Below are positions 17,676 through 26,250 of a DNA stretch of 64,000 nt, in pieces; the first letter of the stretch is position 1, and each line of letters starts with the position of its first letter. Origin of the DNA: Thermoplasmata archaeon (GTDB lineage Archaea > Thermoplasmatota > Thermoplasmata > Thermoplasmatales > Thermoplasmataceae); contig JAJYRA010000031.1 in the NCBI GenBank assembly GCA_021794355.1, positions 47,462 through 111,461 on the forward strand, in the 5' to 3' direction. A program made the position numbers and the translations under genes. The notes under the pieces were generated by a model, which worked only from the letters and a program-made list of their open reading frames with translations, did not search any database and was not told where the DNA came from.

Positions 17676-20600
17676 TTGAGATTGTACAGTTTAGAAATTA
17701 AAAATTTCAAGTCATTCTGCCCTAAGGGGAAAAGAATCGATTTCCAGCCCGGTTTGAGCATGATTGCTGGACCCAATGGGAGTGGAAAGAGTAATATAGG
17801 CGACTCACTCCTTTTCGTTCTCGGTACGCGATCTTCAAAGACGGTTAGAGCAGATAAACTGGACGACCTGATTCATAATCCCGGTAATGGGGATAGGAAA
17901 TCTCCCACTGCGGTTGTTACCGCCACCTTTGTTGAAGATGGTCCTGATGGATCATTTGAAAGAATCGAGATATCCCGTGTTATTGAGGAAAATGGAAATG
18001 ACATTAACAGCACTTATTATATTAACGGAAAAAAATCAAAACACAGTGATGTTGATAGGTTTCTTGAAAATATAGGCATTCAACTGGATTCATACAGTTT
18101 TGTTCTTCAGGGAGATATAAATAAATTCATTTATGTGACAGGAACAGAAAGAAGAAAATTACTCGAATCCATTGCAGGAATAGATGCTTACAATAACAGG
18201 ATTAATGCAGCTAAGGACAAGATAGCTGAGATTGACAAGGCAATCCTTGCATCTGAAACCCTTAAAAATGAATTGGATGAAAATATAGCCATAATAGAGA
18301 AGGAAGCGGAGAAACTGAGGGAATATAAAAAACTCAATGATGAGATAAGGGACCTGAAAGCAACAGCCCTTGCCATTCAAATTAGAGGTGTGGAAATTGA
18401 TCTCAGTGGACATCAACAGTCCATGGAAGAAAACGAAAAAAAGCTCGAGGAATTAAGGAGATCAATAATGGACCTGGAGGAGAAGCACAAGGAACTTCTT
18501 GAGAAGAGGACAGAAATAGAAAGGGGAGTTGGAGAACAAATTCAGAAAGATCTGGAGGAGATCAGGAAAAACATAGAATCACGCAAGCTTGAAAAGGCTA
18601 GGAATGAAATTGCTGCATCCAACATTTTAGGGTCCATGGACAGGGAACGTAACCAGATTGAAAGAAACTCTGAAAAGATCGAGGAGATTGATTTGGAAAT
18701 AGAGAAACTTGGAGAGGTTTTTAATGAGTTACTGGAAAAGGAAAAAGATCTGAAGAATCGTGAAAATTCCCTGAGGGCACAGATACAGCAGAAGATCGAA
18801 CTCCAGAAAAACAAAACAGAGGAGTATAAAAAAGCTACAGAAATGCTTCAATCTATTGAATCAAATCTCAAGCAGAAGGGTGTGGTTATTGAAAATCTGC
18901 AAAAAAAAGAGAATGAGGAGTCCAAAATATACAGTGGTATTGAAAGCAAATTAGGCTTGAAAGAAGAGAGTCTTGCCAACGAAAAGTATAAACTCTCCGA
19001 AACTCAATGGAAACTAAATCAGATCAAAAAGGATGAGGGGGGACAGAAAAATAGGAGTGAAACACTCAGTAAAAAGTATTATGATCTTCAATCCAGATTG
19101 AAACAGAGGGAAAATGAAAGAACCACACTTAGAGGCCAGATTGATGTACTGGCCAGAGAAGTTGAGAAGATGCGGTCAGAAATGGGATCTCAGGGATTTA
19201 CCAATAGATCCATTTCAGCCCTTATGGAGGCAAAGGCAAGAGGGAATGTTAAAGGCATTCACAGAATAATAGGAGAATTGATATCCTATGACGATAGGGT
19301 TGCACTTGCTGTGGAAGCGGCAGCCGGTGGAAGACTTAATTCACTGGTTGTAGATGATGAAAATGTTGCGCAGGAGTGTATAGAACTGTTGAGGGAAAAA
19401 AAGTTGGGTAGAGTAACATTTATCCCTTTAAACAAAATACTTCCAGGTAGGCCCAGAGGCAAAGCTCTGACCATTATTCAACAGGACCATTCTACCTCCC
19501 TGTTAAGCCAAAATGTAACCTCTCAAAAAATTTATGAAAATGCTCTTTGGTATACATTTCAGGACACCGTTCTTGTGGAAAACTCGGAAACGGCAAGGAA
19601 GTACATGACAGGTGTAAGAATTGTTACCATGGATGGGGACATTTTTGAATCCAGCGGTGCCATATCCGGAGGATTCATGAATAAAACAAGGAGGAAATTC
19701 AACATTTCAGATCTTGAATCAAAGGAGAAAAACCTTGAAGAAGGAAGGGAAAAAATCGGCATCATTGAGCAGGAGATCAAATCACTTAGGCAGGAATATG
19801 ATGAAGTTTCAACACAACTGATGGAAATTTCCAAGAGTGGTGGTGAAGGAAAGGGTATGGCAGATTCCCTTGAACTTCAAGTAAAAGAAAGCCAAAAACT
19901 TAGAGAAAACCTGGAAATAGAGATCCAAACACTGAAAATTGAGATGAAGGAAAGCTCCCAGAGACTCGTTGAAATCAGATCCCTAATTCAGAAGGAACTG
20001 GATGAGAAATCTGCCCTTGAAAAGAGGAAAAATGGACTTTATATGGAAATTGGGGACAACAGAGAAGAGGGTGAAGACCTTTCAGAAATGCAGAAAGATC
20101 TTGAATCCATAGGAAGGGAGCAGAACTCAACCATTGGACTCGTAAGCGAGAATAAAACCACAATGAAAAAAATTTCAGAACGTAAATCGGAACTCATTTC
20201 GGAAAACGATTCGCTCATACAAAGTATTGAACAGGAGACCAAAAAGAGGGATCAGATAGAAGAGGAAATTGCAAGAATTGGAAATGAAATAGGTAAGTTT
20301 GAAGACCAGGAAGAAAAACTAAATGAGAACAATAGAAAGATTCTTCAGGGTTTAAAAGAGATTGAAAGAAAAATGTCTGATCTGGAACTGAGCAAATCCA
20401 AAATAGAGGGAGAAATGAAAAATCAGGAGAATTCAATGCTCACATCCAGAATTAAGATCCAGAACTTTAGGGAAAGAATCAACTCTCTGAGAGAGGAACT
20501 GAAATTGAATGGTGGAAATGTAATGACGGAATATTCCAGTGTGCAGAAGGCAAATCAGGATATGGGATCCAGAATGGCAAGACTTCAGGAGATAGGTGCA

Positions 20601-21194
20601 GTTAATCAACTGGCTGAGGAAGATCTTGAAAGGGATACTGCAAGGAGAGACAGTCTTACAGAAAAGATAGGCATGCTTAAAAGAGAGGTCGATTCGCTTA
20701 TTAATCTTATGGCAGAGCTCGAGGATGTTAAGACCAGAGTATTGATGGATCTTTATGGGAAGGTCAAGATTGAAATGAAGGAGATTTTCAAGAGACTGAC
20801 CAGGGGAGGAGACGTGGAAATGTACCTTTCCGATGAGCAAAACCCACTGGAATCAGAGTTGCTCATTAAGGCAAAGCCGAAGGGTACTACCTATACCAAG
20901 TTACAATCTCTGAGTGGTGGGGAGAAGAGTCTGGTAGCCCTCTCGTTCATAGTGGCTGTACAGAGAATTAAACCTTCACCCATATACTTCCTGGATGAAA
21001 TCGATATGTTTCTGGACGGTACCAATGCAGAGGCCATGGGTGAATTGCTCAGGGAAAATTCAAATACTTCTCAAATAATCATGATCTCGTTGAAGAATGC
21101 CATGGGTAAATATGCCAGCTCACTTTTCGGTGTAACAATGGATAAGAGTGCGGGATGCACGGAAGTATTTTCAAAAAGTTTTGCAGGTGTTTAA
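17676..21194 (+). CDS. smc: chromosome segregation protein SMC
   Basis: ATPase of the condensin complex that compacts and segregates chromosomes. At 1172 aa it has full SMC architecture. The Walker A GPNGSGKS is at 32-39. A coiled coil rich in Glu, Lys and Gln runs to about 515, followed by a hinge (about 520-640) with GIHRIIGELISYDDRVALAV. A second coiled coil then leads to the signature LSGGEK (1079-1084) and Walker B FLDEID (about 1105-1110). The frame begins with TTG; stop codons lie just upstream in frame, so no ATG start is possible near the conserved LYSLEIKNFKSF. The scpA gene follows with no gap. Confidence 0.97.
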   Translation: MRLYSLEIKNFKSFCPKGKRIDFQPGLSMIAGPNGSGKSNIGDSLLFVLGTRSSKTVRADKLDDLIHNPGNGDRKSPTAVVTATFVEDGPDGSFERIEISRVIEENGNDINSTYYINGKKSKHSDVDRFLENIGIQLDSYSFVLQGDINKFIYVTGTERRKLLESIAGIDAYNNRINAAKDKIAEIDKAILASETLKNELDENIAIIEKEAEKLREYKKLNDEIRDLKATALAIQIRGVEIDLSGHQQSMEENEKKLEELRRSIMDLEEKHKELLEKRTEIERGVGEQIQKDLEEIRKNIESRKLEKARNEIAASNILGSMDRERNQIERNSEKIEEIDLEIEKLGEVFNELLEKEKDLKNRENSLRAQIQQKIELQKNKTEEYKKATEMLQSIESNLKQKGVVIENLQKKENEESKIYSGIESKLGLKEESLANEKYKLSETQWKLNQIKKDEGGQKNRSETLSKKYYDLQSRLKQRENERTTLRGQIDVLAREVEKMRSEMGSQGFTNRSISALMEAKARGNVKGIHRIIGELISYDDRVALAVEAAAGGRLNSLVVDDENVAQECIELLREKKLGRVTFIPLNKILPGRPRGKALTIIQQDHSTSLLSQNVTSQKIYENALWYTFQDTVLVENSETARKYMTGVRIVTMDGDIFESSGAISGGFMNKTRRKFNISDLESKEKNLEEGREKIGIIEQEIKSLRQEYDEVSTQLMEISKSGGEGKGMADSLELQVKESQKLRENLEIEIQTLKIEMKESSQRLVEIRSLIQKELDEKSALEKRKNGLYMEIGDNREEGEDLSEMQKDLESIGREQNSTIGLVSENKTTMKKISERKSELISENDSLIQSIEQETKKRDQIEEEIARIGNEIGKFEDQEEKLNENNRKILQGLKEIERKMSDLELSKSKIEGEMKNQENSMLTSRIKIQNFRERINSLREELKLNGGNVMTEYSSVQKANQDMGSRMARLQEIGAVNQLAEEDLERDTARRDSLTEKIGMLKREVDSLINLMAELEDVKTRVLMDLYGKVKIEMKEIFKRLTRGGDVEMYLSDEQNPLESELLIKAKPKGTTYTKLQSLSGGEKSLVALSFIVAVQRIKPSPIYFLDEIDMFLDGTNAEAMGELLRENSNTSQIIMISLKNAMGKYASSLFGVTMDKSAGCTEVFSKSFAGV

Positions 21195-21968
21195 ATGGAA
21201 GATACACAGTTGTTGGATTTGAAGAGAACCATCATTGTACAGGCCTCCACCATCGGGCTGGACACTTCATTCTACGAGGAGCTTGATTTTGGTGATAGGC
21301 GAGAAGAGACGAGGAATATCATTGAAATAATGGAGAGGTGCATAGCTCAGGAAATAGATCCATGGAGAGTTGATGTGGTAAATTTTGTTAAAATAGTTAG
21401 AGAACTTACCACGGCTGATCTAATGACCATTGCAGAGGCAGGGTACATAATTTATAAGTCATGGGGAATAGTTTATGTTCAGGCCAGTGATCTCATAGAT
21501 ACATTTGGAAAGAAGGAAAATGAATTCATCCAGGAACAGGGTGATGAAGATTTTATAGCAAACGATTTCAACGATATGGAGGAGGAAAAGGAATTTATCA
21601 GTCTTAAGATGCCGGTCAAACATCATGAAACAAGAAAGGTGATGCTTGTGGAACTTATTGAGGTAATGAGAAAGACAGAGCTCAGCAGGGAAAAGATTGT
21701 TAGGGTTCCCCACCTTGAACAGATCCTGGAGGTTGATGAAATTTATGAAGTCCTGAATTCAGGAGAGCCGGAAAAGGACATGGAGGCCGTTCTCAATAGA
21801 ATAAGAAAAATTAGTGAAGATAACTTCTTTATGGAGGATGTATGGGGGACCACAAGGGAAGAGAGGATCAAATTCTTTGTATACAGCATGTTTTTGAGGA
21901 AGAATGATTATATTGGACTAACACAGGAGTATTCCTATGACAGAATCAGGATCGAAAAAAAATTTTGA
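21195..21968 (+). CDS. scpA: segregation and condensation protein ScpA (kleisin)
   Basis: Bridges the SMC heads. The 257-aa protein has the ScpA/kleisin pattern: an N-terminal helical domain with ERCIAQEIDPWRVDVVNFV, an acidic linker, and a C-terminal winged-helix segment (RIKFFVYSMFLRKNDYIGL). The ATG follows the smc stop directly. Its 3' end overlaps the next gene by 32 nt. Together with scpB at 11372-11872 this completes the SMC-ScpAB set. Confidence 0.92.
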   Translation: MEDTQLLDLKRTIIVQASTIGLDTSFYEELDFGDRREETRNIIEIMERCIAQEIDPWRVDVVNFVKIVRELTTADLMTIAEAGYIIYKSWGIVYVQASDLIDTFGKKENEFIQEQGDEDFIANDFNDMEEEKEFISLKMPVKHHETRKVMLVELIEVMRKTELSREKIVRVPHLEQILEVDEIYEVLNSGEPEKDMEAVLNRIRKISEDNFFMEDVWGTTREERIKFFVYSMFLRKNDYIGLTQEYSYDRIRIEKKF

Positions 21969-22206
21969 GGATAGCGATAGAATAATTAGCGCTTCGGAGC
22001 TCGCAGAGTATGATTACTGTGCACTTTCATGGCATTTTACCAGGGAGGGATACAGGATTCCTGCGGAATATAAGGAAAGAATGAATCGGGGTACGATGGC
22101 CCATGAAGAGGGCCATATGGATCATCAAAAAAACTCCACCATCAGTATAACACTGGTGGTTGCCATTGTCCTTGTGGCCGTTTTTATGCTTGTGGTATTC
22201 CTCTAG
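21937..22206 (+). CDS. Cas4-like nuclease, N-terminal half with C-terminal membrane helix
   Basis: An 89-aa protein that matches only the start of Cas4/RecB-type exonucleases. SASELAEYDYCALSWHF carries the first iron-sulfur Cys (C28) and W32, then RGTMAHEEGH carries the conserved catalytic-motif His (H56). It ends in a membrane helix (about 69-89). The rest of the nuclease is encoded by the next gene, which starts 1 nt after this stop in another frame. I infer two subunits that pair through their membrane helices, with both soluble parts in the cytoplasm. It overlaps scpA by 32 nt. Confidence 0.75.
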   Translation: MTESGSKKNFEDSDRIISASELAEYDYCALSWHFTREGYRIPAEYKERMNRGTMAHEEGHMDHQKNSTISITLVVAIVLVAVFMLVVFL

Positions 22207-22207
22207 C

Positions 22208-22726
22208 ATGATACTTCCAATCTATTACCTGATTCCTTTTGTTGCAATTCTTGTAATTCTGTTTATATTCTTGATTCGAGCCAGAAAAAGGATGGATTAT
22301 TATGAGATGCCCAGAGGAAGACATGTATATGGAGATATGTTATCAGAGGGCAAGATTCTCGTATCCAAAAAATACAGGCTCTCTGGAAAGCCTGACCGGG
22401 TTATAGAAAACCGAGATATGATCATTCCATACGAATTCAAAAGCGGTGACATTGGAGAAAAACCGTGGGAACCTCATATTATCCAGATGGGCGTTTATTT
22501 TATCATATTGCAAGAGGTCTATCCCGAGAAAAGAATTGAATATGGTATAATTAAGTATAGAAACAGGTCATTTTATGTGGATAACACACAGGAGTTGAGG
22601 GATAGAATCATTGTTAAATCCCAGATACTGAGAAGGGTGAAAGGTATACCTAACAGGAATCATGACAGCCCTGGAAGATGTGAGGGCTGCAAGTACAGGT
22701 CAATTTGTAGGGAAAGATTAAGATAG
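22208..22726 (+). CDS. Cas4-like PD-(D/E)XK nuclease, catalytic half with N-terminal membrane helix
   Basis: A 172-aa protein. An N-terminal membrane helix (about 5-24) is followed by RARKR (inside-positive). The nuclease core has GKPDRV (D63) and PYEFKSG (E76, K78), the D...ExK triad, followed by the QMGVYF helix with the conserved Gln. The C-terminus has RCEGCKYRSIC, giving Cys 158, 161 and 167, the other three ligands of a Cas4-type Fe-S cluster. The frame is open further upstream, but the ATG at 22208 follows the previous stop by 1 nt. Together the two proteins hold every Cas4 residue. No cas1 or cas2 is nearby, so a repair or chromosome-maintenance role with SMC is more likely than CRISPR adaptation. 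Confidence 0.82.
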   Translation: MILPIYYLIPFVAILVILFIFLIRARKRMDYYEMPRGRHVYGDMLSEGKILVSKKYRLSGKPDRVIENRDMIIPYEFKSGDIGEKPWEPHIIQMGVYFIILQEVYPEKRIEYGIIKYRNRSFYVDNTQELRDRIIVKSQILRRVKGIPNRNHDSPGRCEGCKYRSICRERLR

Positions 22727-22745
22727 ATTATTAAATTACCAGTTA

Positions 22746-23732
22746 TTGTTAGATCTGGATAAAAACCTGTTCGAAGAAATTGTAACGGAGGAAGAGCTTG
22801 ATTCACTTCATAGGAACTGTAAGGGTTATCTTGGGGTAGAACCCTCTGGACTACCTCATATAGGAAGCGTCCTCGTGATTGGAACCCGCATAGGGGCTAT
22901 GATGAGGGCCGGAATCAAGATGCAGATCTTGCTTGCAGATTGGCATGCTATGATAAATGATAAGCTAAAGGGTGATATGGAAGCCATAAGGCGCAGCGGG
23001 GAACTTTTAAAGAAGGCTTATTCCATTGAACTGGGGGATCAGAAACCTGAATTCATTTGGGCTTCAGACCTTATAGATAAGAGCAGTTATATGGAGGGTA
23101 TAATTAGAACTGCAAAGCAGACTACGCTTTCAAGGCTAAAAAGGTCCCTGCCCATCATGGGAAGAACGGAGAACGACGCGGAGTCAGATTTCAGTAAATA
23201 CATATATCCGCTGATGCAGGTTAACGATATTTTCGAGCTGGATCTCGACGTGGCATTGGGAGGAATGGACCAGAGACATGCCCATATGCTTGCCAGGGAC
23301 ATAGCAGAAAAGATGGGAAAGAAGAAGGTGGTATCTCTGCACTCACCTCTGGTTGGCAGCCTGAAAGGATCGGGTAGGATGGATAATTTTCTTAAAATGT
23401 CAAAAAGTGATCCCGACAGTGCCATATTGATGACAGATGGTGAGGATGATATAGGAAGGAAGATAAGGGGAGCCTACTGTCCAATGGGTGAATCAGCGGG
23501 AAACCCTCTTATGGAGATCCTGAGGATTATAATCTTTCCTTCTTCGAGGAAAGTTATTGTTCACCGGCCTGAAAAAAAGGGAGGAGATGTTGAATTTACA
23601 GACTATAAGTCCCTCGAGATAACCTACAGGAATAGGGAGATTCACCCCATGGATCTCAAGGAAGCAGTTACGGAAAACATGGTGGAATTGATGAAACCCT
23701 TTCATGTTCTGGAAAAATATCTAGAAAAATGA
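22746..23732 (+). CDS. tyrS: tyrosyl-tRNA synthetase, archaeal type
   Basis: Class I synthetase charging tRNA(Tyr). The 328-aa length fits the archaeal/eukaryotic form that lacks the bacterial C-terminal S4 domain. The HIGH-type motif appears as PSGLPHIGS (about 33-41), the KMSKS motif as LKMSKSDP (about 216-223), and GGMDQRHAHMLARDIA is typical of archaeal TyrRS. Translation starts at TTG 22746; the preceding frame contains stops. It lies 19 nt after the Cas4-like gene, last in the smc operon, and its 3' end overlaps fen1 by 12 nt tail to tail. Confidence 0.93.
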   Translation: MLDLDKNLFEEIVTEEELDSLHRNCKGYLGVEPSGLPHIGSVLVIGTRIGAMMRAGIKMQILLADWHAMINDKLKGDMEAIRRSGELLKKAYSIELGDQKPEFIWASDLIDKSSYMEGIIRTAKQTTLSRLKRSLPIMGRTENDAESDFSKYIYPLMQVNDIFELDLDVALGGMDQRHAHMLARDIAEKMGKKKVVSLHSPLVGSLKGSGRMDNFLKMSKSDPDSAILMTDGEDDIGRKIRGAYCPMGESAGNPLMEILRIIIFPSSRKVIVHRPEKKGGDVEFTDYKSLEITYRNREIHPMDLKEAVTENMVELMKPFHVLEKYLEK

Positions 23733-24740
23733 GTCAAGGCTTGACTGGTTTCCCCTCTGTAAACTCACTTTCAACTTTTCAACATAGGGTTTGACCCTGT
23801 TCTCGGAAAAATTATGTCGACCACATAGAAATGAGTAGATTTTCTCCTCGTCTGGTTCCGTGAAACTTATATTAAAATCCTCCGTTACTTCAGGTTCAAG
23901 AAATATTTTTCTCACTTCCTCATACATGGGTATTCTGTAGTTCTTTTCCCTTATGACCTCCTCAAGGGTACCATATTTCTGGATGAGGTTGAGAGCGGTC
24001 TTGGGACCAACCCTCTCCACTCCACTGTTAAAGTCTGTACCAACAAGAATCCCTATGTCAACAAGTTGAGATCTGGAAATGTTCATATTACTGAGATTTT
24101 CCCTGAGATCTATATATTCAGGATCAACAGTAACATAAATATTCCTGCTGGAAACCCTCCGCCTTCCATATATGGTAAAATTTCTCAACACCTGTTTTCC
24201 ACCAAACATCAGACAGTCATAATCCTGCGAAATAACGGCATTTACCTTTCCCACTGAACTCATGTATGAGGCCTGGCACTCCCCTTCAGAAGGCGCCTGC
24301 ACAAAGGGTAACCCCATATATGTTAGAAGTTGTTTGCATTCATCCACCATGTCCCGGGTAATATGATTTATGGTTCTCTTCAATCTTGCAATTTTCTCCC
24401 TATCTGAGTTCATTATGGCTTTTTCCAGCTCCCTTTCAGAATTCTCCTTAATAGCTTTCCTTTCTTCCAGGGTTCTTAGCTTCAGGGAAGAGGGTTTTCC
24501 ATCAAACACATAAACAGGCTTGAGTCCCTCTTCCATCAAGGATATTGTTCGATAAAAAATTCCACTGAGATGAGATGTCACATTGCCATTCATGTCCATC
24601 AGTGGTGTGCCATCAGGCTGCCTGATACCACTTAAAAATTGGTATAGTTGATTATATCCGTCCACTGAGACGGTGCTGTTGGAAAAATCCTTTATGCGTG
24701 TTTTATGCTTGATAAGGATGGGTTCAAGGTTAACTCCCAT
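23721..24740 (-). CDS. fen: flap endonuclease FEN1
   Basis: Structure-specific nuclease that removes 5' flaps in Okazaki fragment maturation and repair. The 339-aa protein carries XPG-N (VSVDGYNQLYQFLSGIRQPDG; PVYVFDGKPSSLK) and XPG-I (FVQAPSEGECQASYM) blocks with the metal-binding Asp/Glu residues, then the helix-hairpin-helix region (GTDFNSGVERVGPKTAL). The C-terminal QSSLDSFF is a PCNA-interacting PIP box. The first gene of a minus-strand group with radB upstream and its own 135-bp gap. Confidence 0.96.
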   Translation of the reverse strand: MGVNLEPILIKHKTRIKDFSNSTVSVDGYNQLYQFLSGIRQPDGTPLMDMNGNVTSHLSGIFYRTISLMEEGLKPVYVFDGKPSSLKLRTLEERKAIKENSERELEKAIMNSDREKIARLKRTINHITRDMVDECKQLLTYMGLPFVQAPSEGECQASYMSSVGKVNAVISQDYDCLMFGGKQVLRNFTIYGRRRVSSRNIYVTVDPEYIDLRENLSNMNISRSQLVDIGILVGTDFNSGVERVGPKTALNLIQKYGTLEEVIREKNYRIPMYEEVRKIFLEPEVTEDFNISFTEPDEEKIYSFLCGRHNFSENRVKPYVEKLKVSLQRGNQSSLDSFF

Positions 24741-24875
24741 GATCTTCCATATTATTGTCCATATGTAAATCTTTTCTTAATTTGGCTCCATGGTCGAAGC
24801 AATTTAGAAAGATAATTTCCTTATCTTTCCCATCTAACTGCTAAATTTCGCATGTCTTCCTATTGTTTCAAAATT

Positions 24876-25571
24876 TCACTCAGAATCTGAACAGGAAATT
24901 CCTGTACTGTTGATGAATATTTCGAGAACCTTTCCATCCTGAATCGATCTGTGCTTGACTATCTTCAACTCGCGGGCTCTTGCTCTCAGTCTCCTGATAG
25001 AAAGAATTGTTTTGGAAAAATGGTTCAGTAAATATCCCCCATAGGGTGTTATTTCGTCTGAATCTATGTCAAGGTATATTTGATTGGTTATGAAGACAGG
25101 AATTCCATACTTATTGCATATGGAATTCAATATGGAGATATCCCTTGAAATCCCCTGGGTTTTAAGGGTTTCATCCCTTTCTATTCTCAATAGAGCTGTC
25201 ATTGAGTCTATGACTAGAAGTTTTATATCCTTGGATGATTGCAATAATCTTTCACTCTTAATTAAGCACACCTCCTGTTCACCAAGGTTTTCTGGTCTGA
25301 ATAAAATTAAATCTCTGGAAAAATCCCGATTACCTCCGCACATCTGTAGAAACCGATTGCTTGAGAAACCCTCCGTGTCTATGTATATGACCTTCTCTCC
25401 CCTGGAGAGAGTTGAGACGGTGAGCTGAAGTGCCATATTCGTTTTTCCAGAACCGCCTTCACCAAAGATTTCCGTAATTACACCGCTGTCAATTCCACCC
25501 TCAAGAAAATTATCTATGCACCCTATGCCAGTGGAAAGTTTCCTATCCTCCTTAAGTTCAAAGGATTTCAT
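24876..25571 (-). CDS. radB: DNA repair and recombination protein RadB
   Basis: Archaeal RecA/RadA paralogue that assists homologous recombination. Walker A is FGEGGSGKTNMAL, Walker B is LLVIDSMTALLR, and the RadB-type short form lacks the N-terminal HhH domain of RadA. The start is placed at the ATG at 25571 (MKSFELKED); an upstream ATG at 25592 would add seven residues. It overlaps the 3' end of the HAD-phosphatase gene by 14 nt, indicating coupling to that gene and to proS. Confidence 0.92.
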   Translation of the reverse strand: MKSFELKEDRKLSTGIGCIDNFLEGGIDSGVITEIFGEGGSGKTNMALQLTVSTLSRGEKVIYIDTEGFSSNRFLQMCGGNRDFSRDLILFRPENLGEQEVCLIKSERLLQSSKDIKLLVIDSMTALLRIERDETLKTQGISRDISILNSICNKYGIPVFITNQIYLDIDSDEITPYGGYLLNHFSKTILSIRRLRARARELKIVKHRSIQDGKVLEIFINSTGISCSDSE

Positions 25572-26250
25572 TTCTTTCGTCCCTGATAGCAAGGATTAGA
25601 TCGGCACAGTTTTCCAGATTATCAGTTTTCAGGTCAAATCCGATTTCGTTCACATAGCCAGGCTCATTATTCATACTTATGGAATAGTCTGTAACATTAA
25701 ACATTTTCTGATCATCCGGAGAATCTCCGATAGAAATTGAGTATTCAGGCGAATATTTGTTTAACACATTATTCACGACAATATCCTTCCTCTTTGGATT
25801 TACGAGCGCCCTACAATCTGGAAGAACAATCCCTCCAAGGGATAGTATAATGTTTGCATAAATCTCGTCAATACCCGTTTCCCTTCCAATCTTTTCAGCA
25901 AGCCACATCAATCCTCCTGAAACAATGACAAGATGGAATCCTTCCCTGTGGAGCGTTTTGGTAGCTTCCACCGCTCCCGGAAATAATTCGATTTCATCCA
26001 GTATCTGTTTTATGGCATCGACGGTTATTTCCCCACGGGATTGCAACCATAGGTTTATGTCCCGTCTCATAAATTCACGGTAATCTATTTTCCCTGTTCT
26101 GAAAAGATTGTAGTTGTTCTCATTACTTACACCAAGTCTGGTATGTAAATAATTCCAGCTGCTCTTTTCCTTTGATAGTACACCGTCCATATCAAAAAAT
26201 ATTAAGGGCCTTCTATCAGTAAGGTTTTGAGAAAAGGGCAGATTGTCCAT
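25558..26250 (-). CDS. HAD-superfamily phosphatase, SerB-like
   Basis: Soluble phosphohydrolase of about 230 aa. The catalytic loop is FFDMDGVLS with the nucleophile Asp and the acid-base Asp two residues on. Motif II is VIVSGGLMWLA, and motifs III/IV include a Lys (NPKRKDIV) and SIGDSPDDQKMF. The layout resembles phosphoserine phosphatase, so serine synthesis is possible, but many HAD enzymes share it. I use the ATG at 26250; the frame extends to 26286 inside proS. It is sandwiched between proS and radB with overlaps on both sides. Confidence 0.8.
   Translation of the reverse strand: MDNLPFSQNLTDRRPLIFFDMDGVLSKEKSSWNYLHTRLGVSNENNYNLFRTGKIDYREFMRRDINLWLQSRGEITVDAIKQILDEIELFPGAVEATKTLHREGFHLVIVSGGLMWLAEKIGRETGIDEIYANIILSLGGIVLPDCRALVNPKRKDIVVNNVLNKYSPEYSISIGDSPDDQKMFNVTDYSISMNNEPGYVNEIGFDLKTDNLENCADLILAIRDERNEIL

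Noticed and set aside
20433..20840. 135-codon minus-strand open frame
   Set aside because: Antisense to the smc coiled-coil region; low-complexity codon bias explains it.
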